A DNA stretch of 53,487 bases from an uncultured Muribaculaceae bacterium (GTDB lineage Bacteria; Bacteroidota; Bacteroidia; Bacteroidales; Muribaculaceae). Within the stretch, counting starts at the first letter, position 1; the number at the start of each line of letters is the position of its first letter. Below are positions 15,175-22,915 of this stretch, piece by piece. The notes below the pieces were generated by a model. The model saw only the letters and a program-made list of their open reading frames with translations. It had not been told where the DNA came from and did not search any database. Both the position numbers and the translations under genes were made by a program. Where the stretch lies: assembly GCA_947625935.1 (NCBI GenBank), contig CANQQE010000024.1, positions 1 through 53,487 on the forward strand, written 5' to 3'.

Positions 15175-15182
15175 CAAAGGTA
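15175..15182 (-). promoter_or_regulatory. -7 box of small-RNA copy B
   Basis: Minus-strand TACCTTTG, a full match to TAnnTTTG; a CTTG 22 bases upstream (15208-15205) could serve as -33. Confidence 0.6.
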
Positions 15183-15208
15183 AGAATTATTCCCGAATCA
15201 TAAACAAG

Positions 15209-15457
15209 TTTTCGAGGGCAATTATATATAATTAAATATTATATCTCCGTTCATGCTTTGCTCTTGGAGCCGCCTGCCGGTATTAAATTGCTGTAAACCA
15301 AGCCTTATTCTGATGATTCGATATTTCATGCTTAGATGGGTTGAATTTCCGTATTTTGCATTTGTTAATATATTTTTAGCATGAGAAACAAATCAGCTTT
15401 TCTTGATTTTTTATGACGCTAATTGGCGGTGATACAACATAGTTAGGTCGATAATAT
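15209..15457. other. AT-rich intergenic stretch without visible gene
   Basis: Between small-RNA copy B and the nifJ promoter I see no reading frame, repeat or strong hairpin; the sequence is AT-rich with short TATATA runs. Confidence 0.5.
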
Positions 15458-15488
15458 TTTGCCGTTAACGATTAAATTAGTAATTTCG
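15458..15488 (+). promoter_or_regulatory. Promoter of nifJ
   Basis: TTTG at 15458-15461, 19 bp spacer, TAATTTCG at 15481-15488. The leader of about 140 bases contains CCGCGG repeats around 15503-15520. Confidence 0.65.
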
Positions 15489-15636
15489 CAGAGCGATTTT
15501 AGCCGCGGTATAGCCGCGGTGACAGAAGCTGTGGAGTCGACCGCCCAAATCATGTTTTCCGGCACGAAATCCGTTGCTTCGCACGCATATCCAGAGATTA
15601 TTAACTTTAAGTTTTTATAAAACAGATTACAACGCT

Positions 15637-18600
15637 ATGAGTAAAGAAAAGAAATTCTTGACCTGTGACGGTAATCAGGCTGCTGCGCATATTTCATATA
15701 TGTTTTCGGAGGTGGCTGCGATTTACCCCATCACACCCTCATCGACTATGGCTGAATATGTCGACGAATGGGCTGCCGCAGGACGCAAAAACATCTTCGG
15801 TGAGACCGTAATGGTGCAGGAAATGCAGTCGGAAGGCGGTGCCGCGGGTGCTGTCCACGGGTCCCTTCAGGCCGGTGCGCTGACTACCACCTACACCGCT
15901 TCGCAGGGTCTTCTCCTCATGATCCCCAATATGTATAAAATCGCGGGCGAGTTGCTCCCCTGCGTGTTCCATGTTTCGGCCCGTACGATTGCCTCTCACG
16001 CACTCAGCATCTTCGGCGATCATCAGGACGTGATGTCAGTCCGTCAGACAGGTTTCGCCATGCTGGCCGAAGGCTCTGTGCAGGAAGTCATGGATCTGGC
16101 CGGTGTCGCTCATTTGGCTACCATTAAATCGCGCGTGCCTTTTGTCAATTTCTTCGACGGATTCCGCACATCTCACGAAATCCAGAAAATCGAGACTGTC
16201 GAGGCCGATGACCTCGCTCCGCTCCTCGACCGCGAGGCTCTCGCCGACTTCCGCAACCGCGCTCTCAATCCCGAGAAACCTGTGGCCCGCGGCATGGCTG
16301 AGAACGGCGACGTATTCTTCCAGCACCGCGAGTCATGCAACGAATACTACAATGCTGTTCCCGCTATCGTCGAGGAATACATGAACAAAATCTCGGAAAT
16401 CACCGGTCGCAAATACGGCTTGTTCAACTACTACGGCGCTCCCGATGCCGACCGCGTGATTATCGCCATGGGCTCTGTGACACAAGCCGCTCAAGAGGCG
16501 ATTGACCATCTCACCGAAAAAGGTGAGAAAGTCGGTCTTGTGTCGGTTCATCTCTACCGCCCGTTCTCAGCAAAACATTTCCTCGCTGCCGTTCCCGCGA
16601 CTGCGAAACGTATCGCGGTGCTTGACCGCACAAAGGAACCGGGTGCAAACGGCGAACCGTTGTACCTTGATGTCAAAGAGTGCTTCTATGGTAAGGAAAA
16701 CGCCCCCGTCATCGTCGGTGGACGCTATGGCCTCGCTTCAAAGGATACCACTCCCGCCCAGATTCTCGCCGTTTATGAGAACCTTGCGCTTCCGATGCCG
16801 AAAGACCATTTCACCGTGGGTATCATCGACGATGTGACATTCACTTCGCTTCCTCCGAAAGAGGAGATTGCCCTTGGCGACAAGAGCACGTTTGAGGCTA
16901 AATTCTTCGGCCTCGGTGCCGACGGTACTGTGGGCGCCAACAAGAACTCTGTCAAGATTATCGGTGACAACACTAATAAATACTGTCAGGCTTACTTCGC
17001 CTACGACTCAAAGAAATCGGGCGGTTTCACCTGCTCTCACCTCCGTTTTGGCGACGCTCCCATACGTTCGACCTATCTGGTGACAACCCCCAATTTCGTG
17101 GCTTGCCACGTTCAGGCTTACCTCCATATGTACGACGTGACCCGCGGTCTGCGCGACGGCGGCACATTCCTTCTCAACACAATCTGGGAGGGTGAGGAGC
17201 TGGCCAAAAACCTGCCTGCCAAGGTTAAGAAGTACTTCGCTGACCACAACATCACCGTCTACTACATTAACGCTACCAAAATAGCTCAGGAAATCGGACT
17301 TGGCAATCGCACCAACACCATCCTGCAAAGCGCGTTCTTCCGCATCACTGAGGTTATCCCCGTTGATCTCGCTATCGAGCAGATGAAGAAATTCATCGTC
17401 AAGAGCTACGGTAAGAAAGGTCAGGATGTGGTCGACAAGAACTATGCCGCTGTTGACCGCGGCGGTGAATACCACCGTCTCGATGTTGACCCCGCATGGG
17501 CCCAGCTTACTCCCGAGGCTCCCGCCGCCAACGATGACCCCGCTTTCGTCAACAACATCGTGCGCCCCATTAACGCTCAGGACGGTGACCTTCTCAAGGT
17601 TTCCGACTTCAAGGGCATCGAGGACGGTACCTGGGAACAGGGCACTGCCGCTTATGAAAAACGCGGTGTGGCTGCATTCGTTCCACAGTGGCTCGAAGAA
17701 AACTGTATCCAGTGTAACAAGTGCGCCTACGTCTGTCCTCACGCCTCAATCCGTCCCTTCGTGCTCGATGCCGACGAAATGGCAAAAGCTCCGTTTGGCG
17801 AAGCTGACACTATCCCGGCTATCGGTAAGACTTTCGCGGGAATGCGTTTCATCCAGTCGGTTGACGTCCTTGACTGTCTCGGTTGCGGCAACTGCGTGGA
17901 TGTATGCCCCGGCAAGAAAGGCGTTAAGGCTCTTGAGATGAAGCCGCTCGAATCCCAGCTTGATGTACAGAAAGAGTGGAACTATTGTGTTAAAGAGGTC
18001 GCTTCAAAACAAGACCTCGTCGATATCAAAGCCAACGTCAAGAACAGCCAGTTCGCCACTCCGTTGTTTGAATTCTCCGGCGCTTGCTCCGGTTGCGGTG
18101 AGACTCCCTATGTCAAACTGATTACTCAGCTCTATGGCGACCACGAGATGGTAGCCAACGCCACAGGTTGCTCATCAATCTACTCCGGCTCTGTACCTTC
18201 AACTCCCTATACGACCAACCGCCGCGGTCACGGTCCCGCATGGGCCAACTCTCTGTTCGAGGACTTCTGTGAGTTCGGTTTGGGCATGACTCTCGCCAAC
18301 GACAAAATGCGCAGTCGTCTCGAGGGGTATATGAAGGCTACCCAGGAGTGCCCCAAATGCAGCGATGAAATCAAGGCTCTTGCCGCTGAATGGCTCGCTA
18401 ACAAAGATGACGCTGCCAAGACCCGCGAAATCGCCGACAAGCTCACCCCGCTTTGCGAGGCTTGCGGTTGCGACACCTGCAAGAACATCCTGTCGTTGAA
18501 ACATTACATCGTGAAACGCTCGCAATGGATTATCGGTGGCGACGGTGCGTCCTACGACATCGGTTTCGGCGGTCTCGACCATGTGCTTGCATCGGGCAAG

Positions 18601-19206
18601 AATGTCAACATCCTTGTACTCGATACCGAGGTCTACTCCAACACCGGCGGTCAGGCTTCAAAAGCTACCCCCCTCGGTGCTATAGCCAAGTTCGCGGCTT
18701 CGGGTAAACGCATCCGCAAGAAGGACCTTGGCCTTATTGCAACCACCTATGGTTACGTTTACGCCGCTCAGGTGGCCATGGGCGCCGACCAGGCACAGAC
18801 CCTCAAAGCCATCCGCGAGGCCGAGGCTTACGACGGCCCCTCGATTATCATAGCCTACGCCCCCTGTATCAACCACGGATTGAAAGCCGGCATGGGCAAG
18901 GCTCAGCAAGAGGAGGCCAACGCCGTGGCTTGCGGTTACTGGCACCTCTGGCGTTACAATCCCGCTCTCGAGGAGGAAGGCAAGAACCCGTTCTCGCTCG
19001 ATAGCAAAGAGCCTAACTGGGATGAGTTCGAGAACTTCCTCAAAGGCGAGGTGCGTTACGCCTCAGTGATGAAGCAGTATCCCGCCGAGGCTGCCGACTT
19101 GTTCGCCGCTGCCAAAGCTAACGCTAAGTGGCGTTACAACAACTATCGCCGTCTCGCTCAGCAGCAATGGGGCGTGGATCCCGAGGTCGGTAAACTTCCC
19201 GAATAA
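15637..19206 (+). CDS. nifJ: Pyruvate:ferredoxin (flavodoxin) oxidoreductase
   Basis: 1189 residues from the ATG at 15637 (MSKEKKFLTCDGN); the longer frame from 15574 adds 21 residues not found in the family. Single-chain PFOR: N-terminal pyrimidine-binding domain (AAIYPITPSSTMAE), transketolase-C-like domain, gamma domain and EKR linker, a 2x[4Fe-4S] ferredoxin domain with CIQCNKCAYVCPH and CLGCGNCVDVCPG, and a C-terminal thiamine diphosphate domain with CSGCGETPY and GDGASYDIGFGGLDH. The length is standard (about 1,170-1,200). It oxidises pyruvate to acetyl-CoA and CO2 and reduces ferredoxin in the cytoplasm; oxygen-sensitive and central to anaerobic energy metabolism. A terminator separates it from rubrerythrin. 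Confidence 0.98.
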   Translation: MSKEKKFLTCDGNQAAAHISYMFSEVAAIYPITPSSTMAEYVDEWAAAGRKNIFGETVMVQEMQSEGGAAGAVHGSLQAGALTTTYTASQGLLLMIPNMYKIAGELLPCVFHVSARTIASHALSIFGDHQDVMSVRQTGFAMLAEGSVQEVMDLAGVAHLATIKSRVPFVNFFDGFRTSHEIQKIETVEADDLAPLLDREALADFRNRALNPEKPVARGMAENGDVFFQHRESCNEYYNAVPAIVEEYMNKISEITGRKYGLFNYYGAPDADRVIIAMGSVTQAAQEAIDHLTEKGEKVGLVSVHLYRPFSAKHFLAAVPATAKRIAVLDRTKEPGANGEPLYLDVKECFYGKENAPVIVGGRYGLASKDTTPAQILAVYENLALPMPKDHFTVGIIDDVTFTSLPPKEEIALGDKSTFEAKFFGLGADGTVGANKNSVKIIGDNTNKYCQAYFAYDSKKSGGFTCSHLRFGDAPIRSTYLVTTPNFVACHVQAYLHMYDVTRGLRDGGTFLLNTIWEGEELAKNLPAKVKKYFADHNITVYYINATKIAQEIGLGNRTNTILQSAFFRITEVIPVDLAIEQMKKFIVKSYGKKGQDVVDKNYAAVDRGGEYHRLDVDPAWAQLTPEAPAANDDPAFVNNIVRPINAQDGDLLKVSDFKGIEDGTWEQGTAAYEKRGVAAFVPQWLEENCIQCNKCAYVCPHASIRPFVLDADEMAKAPFGEADTIPAIGKTFAGMRFIQSVDVLDCLGCGNCVDVCPGKKGVKALEMKPLESQLDVQKEWNYCVKEVASKQDLVDIKANVKNSQFATPLFEFSGACSGCGETPYVKLITQLYGDHEMVANATGCSSIYSGSVPSTPYTTNRRGHGPAWANSLFEDFCEFGLGMTLANDKMRSRLEGYMKATQECPKCSDEIKALAAEWLANKDDAAKTREIADKLTPLCEACGCDTCKNILSLKHYIVKRSQWIIGGDGASYDIGFGGLDHVLASGKNVNILVLDTEVYSNTGGQASKATPLGAIAKFAASGKRIRKKDLGLIATTYGYVYAAQVAMGADQAQTLKAIREAEAYDGPSIIIAYAPCINHGLKAGMGKAQQEEANAVACGYWHLWRYNPALEEEGKNPFSLDSKEPNWDEFENFLKGEVRYASVMKQYPAEAADLFAAAKANAKWRYNNYRRLAQQQWGVDPEVGKLPE

Positions 19207-19232
19207 CGCTGAAATTATCCTTGTGTAATATG

Positions 19233-19266
19233 ACGGAGCTGGTGTGGGCATCAGCTCCGTTTTTTG
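19233..19266 (+). terminator. Terminator of nifJ
   Basis: ACGGAGCTG (19233-19241) pairs with CAGCTCCGT (19252-19260), followed by six T. Confidence 0.9.
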
Positions 19267-19364
19267 TTACCCGGACAAATTGAGTTAATGTGGATTTTGC
19301 TGTGAACATTGTCGTTGCGATTATGTTTTTAATAATAAACTTATAACGACTAAATCCAATAGCA

Positions 19365-19949
19365 ATGGACTCGACAAAGAAAAGCATTAAAGGCACGCGA
19401 ACCGAGAATAATCTGGTCAAAGCCTATATGAGTGAGTCAGCGGCCTATTCCCGCTATACCTATTATGCCTCTCAGGCCAACAAAGAGGGCTATTACCCGA
19501 TCGAGCAGGTCTTCACCGAGACTGCGGCAAACGAGCTGCGCCACGGTAAAGTATTCTTCAAATTTCTTGAAGGCGGCTCGGTAGACTGCGCTCTCGATGT
19601 TGACGCCGGCGTTATAGGCGACACCGCCTCCAATCTTGCCACAGCGGCGCATGAGGAGGAAGTTGAGGGAGTAGAGCAGTATCAGGCATCGGCTAAAGTT
19701 GCCGATGAGGAAGGGTTCCCCGAAATCGCAGAGCATTTCCGGGCTATAGCCGAAATCGAGATGCACCACAAGGCGCGTTTCGAGCGTTATCTCAAACAGG
19801 TGCAGGACGGCACCGTATGGAAACGCGACCACGCTATTAAATGGAAGTGTCTTGTCTGCGGATATATCTATGAGGGTACCGAGCCGCCTGCCGTCTGCCC
19901 GGCCTGCGATCATCCCCGCAAGCATTATATGGCACTCGATATGGATTAG
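19365..19949 (+). CDS. rbr: Rubrerythrin
   Basis: 194 residues. N-terminal four-helix ferritin-like domain with diiron ligands in the usual motifs (SESAAYSRY, ETAANELRHG, AAHEEEVEG, IAEIEMHH), then a C-terminal rubredoxin-like domain with two cysteine pairs (CLVCGYIYEG and CPACDHP). Length is normal for a classical rubrerythrin. It reduces hydrogen peroxide to water in the cytoplasm of anaerobes, taking electrons from a rubredoxin-type donor. Its position after nifJ fits protection of oxygen-labile enzymes, but the terminator at 19233-19266 means it has its own transcript. A strong bidirectional terminator follows. No convincing promoter was found; TATGTTTT near 19323 is weak. Confidence 0.97.
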   Translation: MDSTKKSIKGTRTENNLVKAYMSESAAYSRYTYYASQANKEGYYPIEQVFTETAANELRHGKVFFKFLEGGSVDCALDVDAGVIGDTASNLATAAHEEEVEGVEQYQASAKVADEEGFPEIAEHFRAIAEIEMHHKARFERYLKQVQDGTVWKRDHAIKWKCLVCGYIYEGTEPPAVCPACDHPRKHYMALDMD

Positions 19950-19961
19950 ACTTAGTGAATT

Positions 19962-20016
19962 GATTACACAAAAAAGCGATGCGGCCGGTGAAGCCGCATC
20001 GCTTTTTTGTGTAATC
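19962..20016. terminator. Strong bidirectional terminator between convergent genes
   Basis: A perfect 24-bp inverted repeat (19962-19985 with 19993-20016) with a 7-base loop. It contains A6 on one side and T6 on the other, so it can end both the rubrerythrin transcript and the minus-strand operon ending at 20020. Confidence 0.95.
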
Positions 20017-20019
20017 GTT

Positions 20020-20526
20020 TTAGCGGGCGAACGAGGCCGGCTGGAGCACCCACGGGAATGGGTCGCGCAAAGGTAGCGGTGGTTGCGACCTTATTGCCTC
20101 AAGCCCGTGCAGAGCCGAGGCGGCATCTCCGTGGCCCGATGCTATGACATAGTAGAGCGGTTCTTTTGTTTCGGCTATCGACGCGTCGGCATAACCTGCC
20201 TCTTTAAGCCTGCCTACCATCGACTTGGCGTTAAACAGTTGTTTGAATTGCGCCACGACAATGTTGTAGCGGTCGAGAGGCTTGGCCGTGCCGTCGATTG
20301 CGGTGGGTTTCACATATTGTGTGGTCAGGGGCATTGTGTCGTTACCCACTTTCACCATTCCGGGACGTGCTTCCTGCCGTATGCGGGCATATACTGTCGA
20401 GTCAAGTCCGCCGGTATTGGTGCGTTCCTTAGCGGTTTCATATGCCGCCCGGTAGTTGGCTTCGGTCGTCTTGCAGCCCGTCAGGGCGATGAGCGCCAGC
20501 ACGGTCAATAATATAAACTTGTTCAT
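20020..20526 (-). CDS. SPOR-domain lipoprotein
   Basis: 168 residues. Lipoprotein signal with lipobox ALTGC (Cys18). Residues about 85-160 (YNIVVAQFKQLFNAKSMVGR, LKEAGYADASIAETKEPLYY) have the length and strand-helix order of a SPOR domain, which binds denuded peptidoglycan glycan strands at division sites. The middle section is unassigned. It is the last gene of a closely spaced minus-strand run (3 bases after the phosphoesterase gene). Probably an outer-membrane lipoprotein facing the periplasm and contacting the wall. SPOR assignment is by pattern. Confidence 0.8.
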   Translation of the reverse strand: MNKFILLTVLALIALTGCKTTEANYRAAYETAKERTNTGGLDSTVYARIRQEARPGMVKVGNDTMPLTTQYVKPTAIDGTAKPLDRYNIVVAQFKQLFNAKSMVGRLKEAGYADASIAETKEPLYYVIASGHGDAASALHGLEAIRSQPPLPLRDPFPWVLQPASFAR

Positions 20527-20529
20527 ATT

Positions 20530-21036
20530 CTAAATCTTATATTTTCCCAATTCTATCACTTCGAGGTCGCGAATGTTGCCTGCGTCAAGAGTCAGTCTGA
20601 TGAGCGTGCGCTCCTTTTGCCAGCCGTGGTAGCCGGCGGCTCCGGGATTGATGTGTAACACACCCCACTTTTCATCCCACATCACTTTCAGTATATGGGA
20701 GTGGCCGGTTACCATAAGTCTTATTTTGCCGTCGCGCAATATTCGCTCCACTCCGGGCTGGTATCGGCCCGGGTAGCCCCCTATGTGGGTCATGAACACG
20801 TTCACCCCCTCCACGGTAAATTCCTCGACTTCACGGAAGCGGCGGCACACGTCGCCGTGGTCTATGTTGCCGCTGACACCCCTCACAATCGGGGCGACAT
20901 CCTCCAGCCGGCGCACGACATCTATATCGCCTACGTCGCCTGCGTGCCATATCTCGTCACATTCGGCGAAATGCTTGGCGTAGCGGTCATCCCAGCATGA
21001 GTGGGTGTCAGAGAGTATACCTATGCGTTTGGCCAC
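20530..21036 (-). CDS. YfcE/MJ0936-type metallophosphoesterase
   Basis: 168 residues, cytoplasmic. All metal-binding motifs of the calcineurin-like family appear in order: SDTHSCWDD, HAGDVGD, SGNIDHGD, MTHIGGYPGR and TGHSH. This compact form is the MJ0936/YfcE subgroup, phosphodiesterases with broad in vitro activity and uncertain natural substrate. It lies 2 bases downstream of the SusA-type amylase gene and 3 bases before the SPOR lipoprotein gene, so it is part of that operon. A functional tie to glycan breakdown is not evident. Confidence 0.92.
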   Translation of the reverse strand: MAKRIGILSDTHSCWDDRYAKHFAECDEIWHAGDVGDIDVVRRLEDVAPIVRGVSGNIDHGDVCRRFREVEEFTVEGVNVFMTHIGGYPGRYQPGVERILRDGKIRLMVTGHSHILKVMWDEKWGVLHINPGAAGYHGWQKERTLIRLTLDAGNIRDLEVIELGKYKI

Positions 21037-21038
21037 AA

Positions 21039-22904
21039 TCAGAAGTTCTGGAGTATCAGTATTTCGCGCGGTGCGAAAGTCATGGTGTCGCCTATCTCCA
21101 CCTCGCGTCCCGTGAGCATATCGTGCATTTTTGTCCCGACGGGCAACACCTCGGCTGTCCGCTCGGTTGAAGTGGTCAGCGGCGTGTCATTGCCGTTCAT
21201 CATCACATGGATTTCTTTGTCGCCGAGTTTGCGCCGATAGGCATAGACTCCGTTTTGGGGCATGAAATGCTTCAATGACCCTTTGGCGATAACCTCGTTG
21301 GCCTCACCTTTGCGCCAGTTGAGCAGTTTAGTGAGGAAGTCATGGGCTTCATTCTGCTTCGGCGTGCGTCCCTCGCGGGTGAACACATTAATGGTGTCGC
21401 CGGGGAATCCCCCTTGCATATCGCGGCGCACATATCCGTCGCTTCCCTCCTTTGAGCCGTTCATCAACAGTTCGGTGCCATAGTAGATTTGCGGTATGCC
21501 GCGTGACGTAAGCAGGAATGTCAGGGCTTGTTTCCACCATCCCAGCGAGTCGGGTTCCTCAAGGAGGAAACGGTCGGTGTCGTGGTTGTCGAGGAATGTC
21601 AGTATGTTCTGAGGTTGCGGGAACAGGTAGTCCAGTGCGAGGTGGTCATAAATCAGGTTTAGCCCGTTCCAGGGGTCGGTCTGTTCGCTGAACGCTTTGC
21701 GGGCGTTGATTGACAGCACGAAATCCATCACGCTCGGCAGACGTGAGTCGCCGGGGTTGACTTTGCTGCCTCGCTGCCAGTATGCCTCGCCCCCCTCAGT
21801 GCCATACCAGCATTCGCCGACGATGTTATAGCCCGGGTATTCGCGTTGCACCGCATCGATCCATTCCCCCATTGGCTCCATGAAGGCATAGGGGTGGGTA
21901 TCCATGCGTATGCCGTCGATTTTCGACGATTCTATCCACCATATGGAGTTTTGGATCAGATACTTCATCAGGTGGGGGTTGTGCTGGTTCAAGTCGGGCA
22001 TCGACTCGACAAACCATCCCTCGACGGTGCGGCTGCGGTCGTAGTCGCTGACATAGGGGTCATGCACGGTCGACAGGCGGTAATTGGTCTGTACATACCC
22101 GTCGGGGAAGTTAAACCAGTCTTTCGACGGGCGGTCGGTAAACCAGCGGTGGTTGCTGCCCGAATGGTTGAAAATCATGTCCATCACCACTTTTATACCG
22201 CGTTGATGGCATTCCGCCACAAAGGCGTTCCATTCCTCATTTGAGCCGAAGCGCGGGTCGATGTTGTAGTAGTCGGTGGTCGCGTAGCCGTGGTAAGCGC
22301 CGCCTGGCATATCATTGGTGAGCACAGGGTTCACCCACACAGCCGTGACACCGAGAGAATCGATATAGCCAAGATGGTTGCGCATCCCCTGTATGTCGCC
22401 GCCGTGCCGGGCATTGGGGTCGTTGCGGTCAACGGGGGCTTTCTGGGTCAGACCCGGCTGGTTGTCGCCGTTGTTGGTCGGATTGCCGTCAGAAAAACGG
22501 TCGGGCATGATGAGATACAACACGTCTGAAGCGTCAAACGGCCTTATCTCGTCGGTGCGTTCACGCTTCTTGAGCTGATAGGGCACTTTGAGCGATTTTT
22601 TCCCGCGGGAGAATGTCAGCTCCATTGTGCCGGGTTTTGCCTCTTTGCCGATTAGCAGATATATGAACTGGTAGTTGGCTCCGTCAAGCCGGGCCACATC
22701 GAGCAGTTTCACTCCCGGATAATCAACCTTAAACTCCGCGTCGCGTATGTCGGGGCCCGCTACCATTATCTGCAAGGTATCGTTGGCCATTCCGGTCCAC
22801 CAGTAGGGTGGGTCGATTGTGGTTACCTGCGGCTTTGGCTGCTTGGCGGCCATCGCTGTAGCCGCGGCTAAAAGTGAGATGATTAGAAATGCTAATTTTT
22901 TCAT
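21039..22904 (-). CDS. SusA-type GH13 amylase (neopullulanase/cyclomaltodextrinase-like)
   Basis: 621 residues, close to the 617 of Bacteroides SusA. Signal peptide 1-19 (AAATAMAA). N-terminal cyclomaltodextrinase N domain (about 25-115, PPYWWTGMANDTLQ), then a GH13 barrel: DMIFNHSG (region I), IDGIRMDTHPY with the nucleophile Asp, NIVGECWYG with the acid/base Glu, and TFLDNHDTDR with the third Asp, then a C-terminal beta domain. Expected to cut maltooligosaccharides, cyclodextrins or pullulan in the periplasm. It is in an operon with a six-hairpin glycosidase-like lipoprotein 11 bases upstream; no SusC/SusD pair is present in the window, so uptake must be encoded elsewhere. Confidence 0.92.
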   Translation of the reverse strand: MKKLAFLIISLLAAATAMAAKQPKPQVTTIDPPYWWTGMANDTLQIMVAGPDIRDAEFKVDYPGVKLLDVARLDGANYQFIYLLIGKEAKPGTMELTFSRGKKSLKVPYQLKKRERTDEIRPFDASDVLYLIMPDRFSDGNPTNNGDNQPGLTQKAPVDRNDPNARHGGDIQGMRNHLGYIDSLGVTAVWVNPVLTNDMPGGAYHGYATTDYYNIDPRFGSNEEWNAFVAECHQRGIKVVMDMIFNHSGSNHRWFTDRPSKDWFNFPDGYVQTNYRLSTVHDPYVSDYDRSRTVEGWFVESMPDLNQHNPHLMKYLIQNSIWWIESSKIDGIRMDTHPYAFMEPMGEWIDAVQREYPGYNIVGECWYGTEGGEAYWQRGSKVNPGDSRLPSVMDFVLSINARKAFSEQTDPWNGLNLIYDHLALDYLFPQPQNILTFLDNHDTDRFLLEEPDSLGWWKQALTFLLTSRGIPQIYYGTELLMNGSKEGSDGYVRRDMQGGFPGDTINVFTREGRTPKQNEAHDFLTKLLNWRKGEANEVIAKGSLKHFMPQNGVYAYRRKLGDKEIHVMMNGNDTPLTTSTERTAEVLPVGTKMHDMLTGREVEIGDTMTFAPREILILQNF

Positions 22905-22915
22905 GGGGATAAAAC

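Noticed and set aside
15574-15636. N-terminal extension of nifJ from the ATG at 15574
   Set aside because: The family begins at MSKEKKFLTCDGN; the 21 extra residues lie in the leader just after the promoter and look non-coding.
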